From an uncultured Paracoccaceae bacterium (lineage in GTDB: Bacteria > Pseudomonadota > Alphaproteobacteria > Rhodobacterales > Rhodobacteraceae), in assembly GCA_947503925.1 (NCBI GenBank), contig CANNFQ010000003.1:186001-250000 (forward strand): a DNA stretch of 64,000 bases, read 5' to 3'. Under the pieces are notes generated by a model. It worked only from the letters and a program-made list of their open reading frames with translations. It ran no database searches and was not told the origin of the DNA. The translations under genes were made by a program, and so were the position numbers. Shown one piece after another: positions 8,025 through 16,403 of the stretch. Positions within the stretch are counted from its first letter, which is position 1. Every line of letters begins with the position of its first letter.

Positions 8025-9331
8025 CCGGGCATATTGCCTTTGATTTCGATCACCCGATGCGGATAGGGGATTTCGATATCGTTATCCTTTAGCGCATTCC
8101 AAATCAGGAACAGCACGTCAGAGGCATATTTATTCTTGCCGTCATCGATGCCTTCGACCCAGAATTCGACGCCAAAATCGATACCGCTATCGCCAAAGCC
8201 GCGCAGCTCGCAGTCGGGCGGCTCGGGCTCGGCCAGCACACCGGGATGTGTGGCAACCGCAGCCTCGATAATCGCCGGGATCTTGTTGATGTCAGTGTCG
8301 TAGCTGACGGAAAAATCAACCTCCAACCGATTGGCCGATCCACTGTCGGAATAGTTCACCACACGGGTGGTGATGAAATCCTCGTTCGGGACAACGATCC
8401 ACCGCCCGTCATAGGTTTCCAGAATGGTCGCCCGCGCGGTCATCTTGATGATTGTGCCGGTCTCGCCGCCGTCAAGTTCAACGTAATCACCCACCGTCGC
8501 CTGCCCTTCGATCAGCAGAATCACACCAGAGATGAAGTTCGACGCGATCTTTTGCAGGCCAAAACCAAGACCAACACCAACGGCACCTCCGATAATGGCC
8601 AGCGAGCTAAGGCTGATCCCCATGATGTTCATCAAGAGCAGGAAACAGATGCCAAAGATGACAAATTCGGCGGCCTTGACCGATAATTGCCGGATCGCTG
8701 GCCGCATCGGTTGCTGTTCGATATAGGCTGTCGATTGCGAATTGGACCATTGCCCGAGCCAGAACAGCAAACTGCCCGCAATCACCCCCCGAATAATCGC
8801 CAGCGCCGAGAAACTGATGTTCCCAAGGCTAACGACCGTACCGCCAAGCGCCGCCAGTACCTGATCAAGGAACCCTAAAGCGTAAAGGGCTGCGGCAGGC
8901 ACTAGCACGAATTTCGCCAGCAGTTTCAGGAACGGGTCCTGAATGATGTGTTTCGCCAATGCCCGCGCGGCGAGGAACAGGAAGACCCGTTTGCCAAAGG
9001 CAATGACGGCACCTGATCCGAAAAGGGACCGGGTCACGGCCTCCCCGATGGCGGTGAAACCATATGCCAACAAGGGCAGCAGGAGCGGTAGGAAAATCAG
9101 GATGAAACGGCGGGCGCTCGATAGGATTGTCGCGCTATCCTCTGCCGGGGTCAAAAGCCGCCTGATGCGGGGTGCCATGATCCTGTTGACGATGCGCGCC
9201 AACAGATAGGCCCCGACCAGCAGGGCAAATTGTGACCATGCCGCAGGTGACAACAGCCATTCCTGACCCAGCTTCATCCCTTGATCCATGGCCTCATAGG
9301 CCTGATCGACAAGTGGAATATCAGTTTCCAT
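8021..9331 (-). CDS. MscS-family mechanosensitive channel
   Basis: Inner-membrane small-conductance mechanosensitive channel that releases solutes on hypo-osmotic shock. It has 436 residues, with several hydrophobic helices in the first 240 residues. The pore-lining TM3 carries the glycine/alanine pattern GGAVGVGLGFGLQKIASNFISG, followed directly by the beta domain (VGDYVELDGGETGTIIKM, IVVPNEDFITTRVVNYSD) and the alpha/beta C-terminus (DFGVEFWVEGIDDGKNKY). The extra N-terminal helices put it in the enlarged YnaI/YbdG-like group rather than minimal MscS. It overlaps the crotonase gene by 11 bp and the flavoprotein by 4 bp. Confidence 0.92.
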   Translation of the reverse strand: METDIPLVDQAYEAMDQGMKLGQEWLLSPAAWSQFALLVGAYLLARIVNRIMAPRIRRLLTPAEDSATILSSARRFILIFLPLLLPLLAYGFTAIGEAVTRSLFGSGAVIAFGKRVFLFLAARALAKHIIQDPFLKLLAKFVLVPAAALYALGFLDQVLAALGGTVVSLGNISFSALAIIRGVIAGSLLFWLGQWSNSQSTAYIEQQPMRPAIRQLSVKAAEFVIFGICFLLLMNIMGISLSSLAIIGGAVGVGLGFGLQKIASNFISGVILLIEGQATVGDYVELDGGETGTIIKMTARATILETYDGRWIVVPNEDFITTRVVNYSDSGSANRLEVDFSVSYDTDINKIPAIIEAAVATHPGVLAEPEPPDCELRGFGDSGIDFGVEFWVEGIDDGKNKYASDVLFLIWNALKDNDIEIPYPHRVIEIKGNMPG

Positions 9332-9953
9332 TGGCTGCCCCTCCGGCAGGTATCATCGCCTTGATCGCGGAAATATGTACGGGCGTCGCCGCAAGCACAC
9401 CACCGCATAATTCAGATGCCAGCGGCATCAGCGCATCCGGTTCGCAGATCCGGTCCACCAGCCCCCATGCATACGCATCGGTCGCGCTGACCTTTTGTCC
9501 TGCCAACAGGATCATCTTGGCTCGTGCTGGCCCGGTCAGTGCGGCAAGGCGCGACGGATCGGATGGTTGCGGGAGAAATCCCAGCTTCATCACCGGGTAA
9601 AAGAAGTTGGCCTTTGGCACCGCAATCCGCAGATCACAAGCCAACACCATGCCGAAGGCACCGCCCGCAACTGTCCCGTTCAGGGCCGCAATCGTCAGCC
9701 CGGGCAGGCGGGCAATCGCGCTGGACAAGCGTTCCCACACCGGATCGGTGGCAAGGCCCGCCTTTGCCGCCTCAAGATCCGCGCCGGCGCTGAACACCGG
9801 ACCGGTCCCCGTCAGGACCAGCGCCTTGGCGTCCTGCGCGGTCTCGGCAATTTCGGCAAGCTCTGTCAGCATCTTACGCGTCAGTGCGCCTGCCTTTTCG
9901 GGACGGTCGATGGTGACGGTCCACAAATCACCATCCTTGTCGCAGCGGATCAT
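9321..9953 (-). CDS. Enoyl-CoA hydratase/isomerase-family protein lacking both catalytic Glu
   Basis: Crotonase-fold protein of only 210 residues (family norm about 255). The CoA-binding segments are present: SAGADLEA near residue 58, and the oxyanion-hole motif NGTVAGGAFGMVLACDLRIA near 90. Both hydratase glutamates are missing: the GGGCE position reads GGAFG, and the PEIKLG.. segment reads PVMKLGFLPQPSD. It is therefore unlikely to be a conventional hydratase; an isomerase, thioesterase or decarboxylase-like role remains possible. It overlaps the SDR gene as ATGA, suggesting they share a pathway. Confidence 0.85.
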   Translation of the reverse strand: MIRCDKDGDLWTVTIDRPEKAGALTRKMLTELAEIAETAQDAKALVLTGTGPVFSAGADLEAAKAGLATDPVWERLSSAIARLPGLTIAALNGTVAGGAFGMVLACDLRIAVPKANFFYPVMKLGFLPQPSDPSRLAALTGPARAKMILLAGQKVSATDAYAWGLVDRICEPDALMPLASELCGGVLAATPVHISAIKAMIPAGGAANGN

Positions 9954-10708
9954 GTAAGGCCGACCTGCGCGCGAATTTCATCCTCGCGCAGGCTGACATC
10001 TGTGCCCAGATGCGCGTCGGCCTCTGGCGTGCACATCCACAAGAGCGTCTGGGCAGGCCATTCGGGCGGAACATGGGCCGACCAGTCCAGCTGGCTGACC
10101 GGGTTGATGCCGGATGCCTTGATCTCGCGCTGCATTTCGGTGGCAACAGTGCCGGGCGACAGGCCCATGATGCGCAACCCTTTGTCCCGGGCTTCCTTGT
10201 CGGCAGCGCGGGTCAGCATGTAGACGGCGGCCTTTGACGCGCAATAGGCGGTCCAACCTTCGACCGGGCCATGCGCCGCGCCGGACGAGATGTTGATAAT
10301 CGTGCCATGGCCTTGGGCGATCATGCCCGGCATCGCCGCACGCATCCCGTACATCACGCCCTTGAGGTTGATATCAATGGTGCGCGCCCAATCCTCCGGA
10401 TCGGTATCCACCAGATGGCCGATGGGGTCGATCATGCCGGCATTGTTAATCAGGATATCAAGCCCGCCAAAGGTGCGGGCCGTGGCGGCCACGGCAGCCT
10501 CAACCTCTGCATGGCGGGACACATCGCAAGGGATCGCCAAGGCCTGATCGCCGATATCGCCGGCCAGTTCAGCAATCGCGTCGGTGCTTCGTGCCACGAG
10601 ACTCACATTTGCACCAGCGTCGGCAAATGCACGGGCCGTGGCAGCCCCGATTCCACGGCTTGCGCCGGTGATGAGTACGGTTTTCCCGACCATATCGATC
10701 TTTTTCAC
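9950..10708 (-). CDS. Short-chain dehydrogenase/reductase
   Basis: NAD(P)-dependent oxidoreductase of the classical SDR family, 252 residues. It has the cofactor motif TGASRGIG near residue 14, the NNAG motif, catalytic Ser in NISSGAAHG and the active-site YCASK near residue 155. An Asp in CDVSRHAEV may contact the adenine. The start is GTG, with AAGGG six nucleotides upstream. It is first in the minus-strand operon with the crotonase, MscS and flavoprotein genes, and divergent from the DUF2125 genes. The substrate cannot be read from sequence; pairing with a CoA-family protein suggests a 3-hydroxyacyl or similar alcohol. Confidence 0.9.
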   Translation of the reverse strand: MKKIDMVGKTVLITGASRGIGAATARAFADAGANVSLVARSTDAIAELAGDIGDQALAIPCDVSRHAEVEAAVAATARTFGGLDILINNAGMIDPIGHLVDTDPEDWARTIDINLKGVMYGMRAAMPGMIAQGHGTIINISSGAAHGPVEGWTAYCASKAAVYMLTRAADKEARDKGLRIMGLSPGTVATEMQREIKASGINPVSQLDWSAHVPPEWPAQTLLWMCTPEADAHLGTDVSLREDEIRAQVGLT

Positions 10709-10827
10709 GGTTATCCCTTTCGATCTGTCCTTGGGGTGGCTAGTTAGTAAGCCGTCAGTCCCGCCCTTGCACCATCATACGAACGCTTGGATCGGTCCGA
10801 AAGAGAGATAACGAAAGGTAATTCTCA

Positions 10828-12330
10828 ATGACTTACATTACTCCTTTGCGCAGCGCAGTCTGTATTGCCGCGCTTTTTGTTGGTGGGGCCGCGCAGGCCG
10901 ATGTTACGGCAGCGCAAGTTTGGGAAGACTGGAAATCGCAGCTCGCGCTTTATGGTGAGGATGGACTCACCGTCGGAGCAGAGGAACAATCCGGCGATAC
11001 ATTGACCGTCCGCGATCTGGCGCTTGCGATGGATGATGGCGAAGTCAGCTTTGCCGCGAATATGGGCGACATCACCCTGACAGAGCTGGGCGATGGCAGT
11101 GTCAGCGTGACGATGGCGGAAAGCTATCCGCTGGTGTTCACCGGCGAAGACGGTGTGGTTGTCACGCTTGATGTCAGCCAGTCGAACCTCGAAATGATTG
11201 TCAGCGGCGACCCTGAGGCGATGAACTATACCATCACTGCCGATAGCTACGGCATCGCGTTGGTGGATGTTGTTGATGGTGACGTGACCTTTACCGGTGA
11301 CGCAAGCTTGACCGCCAATGACCTGAGCGGGACTTACACCACAACAGGTGATGAGCTGCGCAATCTGACCTATGACATGGCTGTCGCATCGCTTGATTTC
11401 CTTGTTGATATCGAGGTGCCCGGTGGTGACGGCGAATATGTCACCGCGTCCGGCAAGTATGAAAACATGTCCATGCAGGCCGACATGGTGATGCCGATGG
11501 ATATCGATTACGAAAACCCCGAAGACATGTTCGCCAAGGGCTTTTCCGTCGAGGGCGGCTATTCAATCGACAGCACCGCAGCGGTTTTTGACATCAATGC
11601 AGATGGTGGTCAGGCCGCTGGTTCAATCAGCACTGGCTCTGCAAACCTGGAAGGTGTCTTTAACAGCCAGACCATCGCCTATGACACCACAGTGTCCGAT
11701 CTTGCGGTCAGCATGACGTCAAGCGATCTACCCTTCCCGGTCGAATTGTCATTGGCTGAATATGGCGTCGGCTTTCAGATGCCTGTCGGGAAATCTGAAG
11801 AGGCCAGCGATTTGGGGATGCGCATCGATCTCATTGATCTGACCATCAACGACATGATTTGGAACATGTTTGATCCTGGTTCTGTCCTGCCGCGTGATCC
11901 TGCAACTGTTCAGCTGAACATCGTAGGCAAAGGCCGGTCGCTATTTGACATCCTCAACCCGGAAGACGCGGCCGCGATGAATAACGCGGATATGCCGTTC
12001 GAGTTGGAAACCATGTCATTAGAGACCCTGCGGATTGCACTTGCCGGCGCTTTGGTCACCGGAACCGGTGAATTCACTTTTGACAACACGGATCTGGAAA
12101 CCTTTGACGGGATGCCCCGGCCCGAAGGCGATGCCGTGGTCGAAGTAACCGGCCTCAACAAGCTGATGGATAATCTTGTTGCCATGGGGCTGGTTCCCGA
12201 AGATCAGATCATGGGGGGCCGGATGATGCTGGGTATGTTTGCCCGGACAACCGGCGACGACCAGCTGGAAACCAAGCTTGAAGTCAACAGCGAAGGCCAT
12301 GTTCTGGTGAACGGCCAACGGATGCGCTAA
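10828..12330 (+). CDS. DUF2125 protein 1
   Basis: A 500-residue exported protein of the alphaproteobacterial DUF2125 family, function unknown. Signal peptide (SAVCIAALFVGGAAQA), then long stretches of beta-rich, acidic sequence with alternating hydrophobic residues (GDVTFTGDASLTANDLSG), which suggests an elongated beta scaffold. The C-terminal half carries the family segments MIWNMFDPGSVLPRDPATV and FDNTDLETFDGMPRPEGD. AAGG lies 9-10 nt before the ATG. It is paralogous to the next gene over its whole length, including the end motif GMVLGMF-like MMLGMFARTTGDDQLETKL. The two are separated by a strong terminator, so they are probably expressed independently. Confidence 0.85.
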   Translation: MTYITPLRSAVCIAALFVGGAAQADVTAAQVWEDWKSQLALYGEDGLTVGAEEQSGDTLTVRDLALAMDDGEVSFAANMGDITLTELGDGSVSVTMAESYPLVFTGEDGVVVTLDVSQSNLEMIVSGDPEAMNYTITADSYGIALVDVVDGDVTFTGDASLTANDLSGTYTTTGDELRNLTYDMAVASLDFLVDIEVPGGDGEYVTASGKYENMSMQADMVMPMDIDYENPEDMFAKGFSVEGGYSIDSTAAVFDINADGGQAAGSISTGSANLEGVFNSQTIAYDTTVSDLAVSMTSSDLPFPVELSLAEYGVGFQMPVGKSEEASDLGMRIDLIDLTINDMIWNMFDPGSVLPRDPATVQLNIVGKGRSLFDILNPEDAAAMNNADMPFELETMSLETLRIALAGALVTGTGEFTFDNTDLETFDGMPRPEGDAVVEVTGLNKLMDNLVAMGLVPEDQIMGGRMMLGMFARTTGDDQLETKLEVNSEGHVLVNGQRMR

Positions 12331-12345
12331 ATTACTTATCAACAG

Positions 12346-12380
12346 GCGGCGCGGTGGGCGACCACCGCGCCGCTTTTCTT
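12346..12380 (+). terminator. Rho-independent terminator between the DUF2125 genes
   Basis: A perfect 12-bp GC-rich stem (GCGGCGCGGTGG with CCACCGCGCCGC), GCGA loop and following TTTTCTT run. It lies 16 bp after the first DUF2125 gene and ends 21 bp before the second, so the second gene needs its own promoter or read-through. Confidence 0.93.
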
Positions 12381-12400
12381 ATACGAGACGGGATATCCTG

Positions 12401-13927
12401 ATGACGCGGCATTGGACACTACCACCCTTTTTCATGCTTTTGGCTGTCCCAGCCCATGCCGATATTACCGCCGATGATGTCTGGGCGAACACAACCGCCT
12501 ATTATGCCGCAACAGGTGGCGCATTGGCGGCAGAGCTGTCCCGCGATGGCAGTCGCGTTTTCGTGGAAAACACATCTCTGACCTACAGCTTCCCCTTTGA
12601 TCTGGGCCGCATCGTCGTTGACTTGCCCCCAATGACAATAGTTGAGGAAGATGATGGCACCGTTACACAAAAACTGCCCAAGACATTTCAGCTGAACGCC
12701 TCTGTCCGGGATGCGCCGTTTAATGATGGTGCCTTCGCCCTGCGCAGCACCATCACACAGGAAGGGTTCACTGCCACGGCCTCTGGCACACCGGGCGACA
12801 TCACCTATCAACGCCAGGCCAGCGCCTTTGCCGCCGCGCTCGACATGGATATGGATACGGGTTTTGACGACGTCATTTACCTGACTTTCAATTTCACCGG
12901 TGACGGATATTCCCAGAAAACCCGGATCACCCAAGGTGACCTGATCACCGTCACACTGGACAACACGACAGAGGCGATGCGTTACGAATATCAGTCTGAC
13001 GAAGGTTACGGCTATTGGACCGAAGGGCGCGGCGTTTACGAGGCCACAATCGGCCGGGCCACCATGGCCCTGCCTACAGGTGGCACCGATATCACCAACC
13101 TCGCCCCTGCCTTTGCGGCGGGGATGTTCATTGACGCGACCAGCACAACAGCCGGGTCAGAGGACGCGACAGCCACCTATATCGATGATCAACTGGTTTC
13201 ATCCGACAGTACCAAAACCGGCCCCGCCCAGACCACGATGCGGCTGTCTGCCGACGGGCTTAGCGGCTTTGGCGACGTTCAGGATATTGAAATCGGTTTC
13301 CAGATAACGGACGTCTTTGATCTGGATGTGGCGGTTGCCATGGGCCAGGTCAGTGCCCGCTACAGTTTTCCCCTGATGGCAGCCGAAGGTGCACAACCGA
13401 TGACACTTGCGATGACCCTGGATGATATCACGGTCAATGACGGCACATGGGATTTGCTGGACTCCGAACGTGCAATCCCGCGCGATCCGATGCGGATGGA
13501 GTTTGATCTTGCGGCTGATCTATTGCTTGACGTCGATCTGGTCAATTTCGCCGCGTTGGAGGACGCGTTTAACGTCGCCCCGTCAGAACTGCCGGTCGGG
13601 ATCGAAACACTGACCCTGAACGCACTTAACCTTGTGATGGCAGGCGTCACCGCTGACGGGTCCGGTGCCTTCCGTTTTGACAATGATGATCTGGCGACAT
13701 TTGACGGCTTGCCGCGCCCCGAAGGCAGCGCCGAGATTAACGTGACGGGGGCCAATACCCTGCTCGACACGTTGGTTGACGCAGGGATCGTCCCCCAAAG
13801 CGAGATCGGCATGGGACGCATGATGCTTGGCATGTTCACCCGCCCGACCGGTGACGATGCGTTGTCGTCAAAGCTGGAGATTACGCCTGATGGAGAGGTT
13901 CGCGTGAACGGTGAGCGGGTCAGATAA
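12401..13927 (+). CDS. DUF2125 protein 2
   Basis: A 508-residue exported paralogue of the preceding protein. Signal peptide (FFMLLAVPAHA), then ADITADDVWANTTAYYAATGG, which aligns with the start of mature protein 1. It shares the C-terminal family segments (TWDLLDSERAIPRDPMRM, FDNDDLATFDGLPRPEGS, RMMLGMFTRPTGDDALSSK) but diverges strongly in the middle, where it is rich in Thr and Asp. The gap to the terminator is short and no convincing promoter is visible. Function is unknown; tandem retention suggests specialised surface or periplasmic roles. Confidence 0.85.
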   Translation: MTRHWTLPPFFMLLAVPAHADITADDVWANTTAYYAATGGALAAELSRDGSRVFVENTSLTYSFPFDLGRIVVDLPPMTIVEEDDGTVTQKLPKTFQLNASVRDAPFNDGAFALRSTITQEGFTATASGTPGDITYQRQASAFAAALDMDMDTGFDDVIYLTFNFTGDGYSQKTRITQGDLITVTLDNTTEAMRYEYQSDEGYGYWTEGRGVYEATIGRATMALPTGGTDITNLAPAFAAGMFIDATSTTAGSEDATATYIDDQLVSSDSTKTGPAQTTMRLSADGLSGFGDVQDIEIGFQITDVFDLDVAVAMGQVSARYSFPLMAAEGAQPMTLAMTLDDITVNDGTWDLLDSERAIPRDPMRMEFDLAADLLLDVDLVNFAALEDAFNVAPSELPVGIETLTLNALNLVMAGVTADGSGAFRFDNDDLATFDGLPRPEGSAEINVTGANTLLDTLVDAGIVPQSEIGMGRMMLGMFTRPTGDDALSSKLEITPDGEVRVNGERVR

Positions 13928-13982
13928 GCTTGCGACAAGCAGCAACGCGCACTAGGTCCTGTTGGCAAGCAAAGGATAGCGC

Positions 13983-15332
13983 ATGACCATACACTCCCTT
14001 TCCGATCTGACCCAGCAGCTTTTGGATATGGCCCGCAAGGCCGGCGCCGATGCGGCAGACGCCACCGCCATTGATGGCACTTCGATATCCATTGACGTGC
14101 GCGCCGGTGCGCTGGAACAGGCCGAACGGTCCGAAGGGGTTGAGCTTGGGTTGCGGGTGTTGATCGGGCAGCGGCAAGCCTGTGTTTCCGCCTCTGACAC
14201 CAAACAGGACACATTGGTGCAGATGGCCGAACGGGCCGTCGCCATGGCAAGAGAAGCCCCCGAAGACCCCTATGCCGGGTTGGCCGACCCCGCGCAGCTT
14301 GCCAGCAACACCGATACCGAAACGCTGGAACTTTTTGATCCCAGCCCAGAGCCTGACCCCGCCGCCTTGCAAGAGGATGCCACAAGGGCAGAGGCCGCCG
14401 CGCTGCGCAACAAAGGCATAAGCCAAGTGCAATCAGCATCGGCAGGCTATAGCAGACGGCGCGTTCATCTGGCTGCCAGCAACGGGTTTTCCGCCGGATA
14501 TGCGCGCACCGATCGGGATCTTTCCTGTGTCGCCATCAGCGGCACCGGCACGGATATGGAGCGGGATTACGATTTTGACAGTCGGATTTTTCAGGGTGAT
14601 CTGCGCGATGCCGATGATATCGGCACAATAGCGGCGATCCGGGCGGTCGAACGCACGGGTGCGCGCAAACCGAAAACCGGGGCTTTCCCCGTCCTGTTTG
14701 ACGAACGGGTCGCAAACGCACTGATCGGCAGCCTTTTGCAAACCACCAACGGGGTGACCATTGCCCGCGGCTCTGGCTGGTTGCGCGACAAGCTGGGCGA
14801 ACAGGTGCTGCCAAAGGGTTTGTCGGTGATCGAAGACCCGCATCGCCAACGGGCCTCACGCTCGCGGCTTTTTGATGCCGAAGGGTTGCCGACCACGCCG
14901 CGCGCCATTGTCGATGACGGGGTGCTGACAGGCTGGACCATGGATCTGGCCACCGGGCGCCAATTGGGGCTGGACAGCACTGCCAATGCCGGGCGCGGCA
15001 CATCCGCCCCGCCGCAGCCGAACACCAGCAATATCGCCCTAACCCAAGGCGACCAAAGCCGCGATGACCTGATCGCGCAGATGGGCACAGGGTTGCTGAT
15101 CACATCCATGATCGGCTCGACAATCAACCCCAATACGGGTGATTATTCGCGCGGGGCCGCGGGGTTCTGGGTCGAAAACGGGCAGATTACTTATCCGGTC
15201 AATGAATGCACGGTGGCAGGCAATCTGCGCGATATGCTGATGACGATCATTCCGGCCAATGACGCGCGGCCCCATCTGTCGCGGGTGGTGCCATCATTGC
15301 TGGTCGAGGGGCTCACACTTGCCGGGGACTGA
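13983..15332 (+). CDS. pmbA: TldD/PmbA-family metalloprotease subunit
   Basis: PmbA (TldE) partners TldD in a cytoplasmic metalloprotease that trims antidote and modified peptides. The 449-residue length fits the family. The N-terminal domain shows the family pattern ATAIDGTSISIDVRAGALEQ; the C-terminal domain carries SGWLRDKLGEQVLP and the glycine/asparagine-rich GTGLLITSMIGSTINPNTGDYSRGAAG (split here only for reference, around residues 360-390), typical of PmbA. It lacks the HExxxH metal site of TldD, as expected for the E subunit. TldD is not in this window. It overlaps the next gene by 14 bp. Confidence 0.93.
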   Translation: MTIHSLSDLTQQLLDMARKAGADAADATAIDGTSISIDVRAGALEQAERSEGVELGLRVLIGQRQACVSASDTKQDTLVQMAERAVAMAREAPEDPYAGLADPAQLASNTDTETLELFDPSPEPDPAALQEDATRAEAAALRNKGISQVQSASAGYSRRRVHLAASNGFSAGYARTDRDLSCVAISGTGTDMERDYDFDSRIFQGDLRDADDIGTIAAIRAVERTGARKPKTGAFPVLFDERVANALIGSLLQTTNGVTIARGSGWLRDKLGEQVLPKGLSVIEDPHRQRASRSRLFDAEGLPTTPRAIVDDGVLTGWTMDLATGRQLGLDSTANAGRGTSAPPQPNTSNIALTQGDQSRDDLIAQMGTGLLITSMIGSTINPNTGDYSRGAAGFWVENGQITYPVNECTVAGNLRDMLMTIIPANDARPHLSRVVPSLLVEGLTLAGD

Positions 15333-16092
15333 TCTTGATCTCTTGATCGCAGCGGCCCGCAAGGCGGGTCAGATCGCAACGCAATACTTCAAAAACGATC
15401 CCGATGTGACCGACAAGCCCGGCGGGGCCGGGCCTGTCACAGCTGCCGATCTGGCCGTGAATGCGATGTTGGAAGAAACGTTACGAAGCGCCCGCCCTGA
15501 TTATGGTTGGCTGTCGGAAGAAACCGAAGACACGGCGCAGCGCCTCAGCACCGCGCGGCAATTCGTGATCGACCCGATTGACGGCACACGAGCGTTTATC
15601 GAGGGATCGCGCGACTGGGCGCATTCACTGGCCGTCGTGGATGGCGGTCAGGTCATTGCCGCCGCCGTTTATTTACCGATCCGCGACCTGATGTTCGCCG
15701 CCGCAAAAGGGAGCGGTGCCACGGTAAATGACACACCGACAAAGGCAACAGCCGTCCCGATGGAAGGGGCAACGATGCTGGGGGCGAAACCCAATTTCGA
15801 CCCACGCTATTGGGGTGGACAGGCGCCGCCTGTCAAACGGGCATTTCGGTCTTCGCTGGCCTACCGGCTTTGCCTTGTGGCGCAAGGGCGGTTTGACGGG
15901 ATGATCACCCTGCGGCCCAGCTGGGAATGGGACATCGCAGCTGGCGCATTGATCGCGGCAGAGGCCGGTGCCAATGTCACCGACCCAACCGGCACAGCAC
16001 TGCGATTCAACAATCCGCACCCGCAGGTCCCTGGCGTTCTGGCGGGTGGGACGGCGCTACATGCAGGGCTTGTCGCGCGGCTTGAGCCATAG
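15319..16092 (+). CDS. Inositol-monophosphatase-family phosphatase (CysQ-like)
   Basis: Mg-dependent phosphatase of the FIG superfamily, 257 residues. It carries the acidic metal-site motifs WLSEETED near residue 70, DPIDGTRAFIEGS near residue 92, and WEWDIAAGALIAAEAGA near residue 208. The DPIDGT and WDIAAG pair is diagnostic. CysQ (3'-phosphoadenosine 5'-phosphate recycling) and inositol-1-phosphatase cannot be separated with confidence. The TTG at 15319 is preferred because GAGGGGC precedes it and the family fold begins here; the open frame extends back into pmbA. It is coupled to pmbA and followed by lipid A genes. A PAP-recycling role would fit the sulfotransferase-like gene at 6.2 kb. 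Confidence 0.85.
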   Translation: MPGTDLDLLIAAARKAGQIATQYFKNDPDVTDKPGGAGPVTAADLAVNAMLEETLRSARPDYGWLSEETEDTAQRLSTARQFVIDPIDGTRAFIEGSRDWAHSLAVVDGGQVIAAAVYLPIRDLMFAAAKGSGATVNDTPTKATAVPMEGATMLGAKPNFDPRYWGGQAPPVKRAFRSSLAYRLCLVAQGRFDGMITLRPSWEWDIAAGALIAAEAGANVTDPTGTALRFNNPHPQVPGVLAGGTALHAGLVARLEP

Positions 16093-16146
16093 GGCACAAA
16101 GCCCTAATGTACCGGCAAATACAGCCCCAACAAAGGTTTTCCTGAT

Positions 16147-16392
16147 ATGACACAACGCCTGCACCTCGTCTTTGGTGGCGAACTTATCGATCCAACCAAA
16201 AACGCGTTCAAGGATGTCGACGCCATTGATCTGGTGGGGATGTACCCCAATTACGCCGCCGCCTATGACGCCTGGAAGGACGCCGCCCAACGCACCGTGG
16301 ACAATGCCCATATGCGCTATTTCATCGCGCATATTCACCGGCTGCGGGATGAAGAAGCCGAAAGCTCATCCACCGAAGAGCTTGGCGAATAA
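16147..16392 (+). CDS. DUF4170 protein
   Basis: An 81-residue cytoplasmic protein of the DUF4170 family, conserved in alphaproteobacteria and often beside Kdo-transferase and lpxK genes. It starts MTQRLHLVFGGEL, contains IDLVGMYPNYAAAYDAWK and RYFIAHIHRL, and ends in an acidic low-complexity tail. No catalytic motif is visible. The spacing of 11 bp to the waaA-like gene points to co-transcription and a possible accessory role in lipid A/Kdo assembly. Confidence 0.85.
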   Translation: MTQRLHLVFGGELIDPTKNAFKDVDAIDLVGMYPNYAAAYDAWKDAAQRTVDNAHMRYFIAHIHRLRDEEAESSSTEELGE

Positions 16393-16403
16393 GGACGACA
16401 GGC

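Noticed and set aside
13360-14439. 359-codon minus-strand open frame over the second DUF2125 gene and pmbA
   Set aside because: Arg/Ser/Pro-rich, motif-free and antisense to two well-supported genes; a GC-driven shadow frame.
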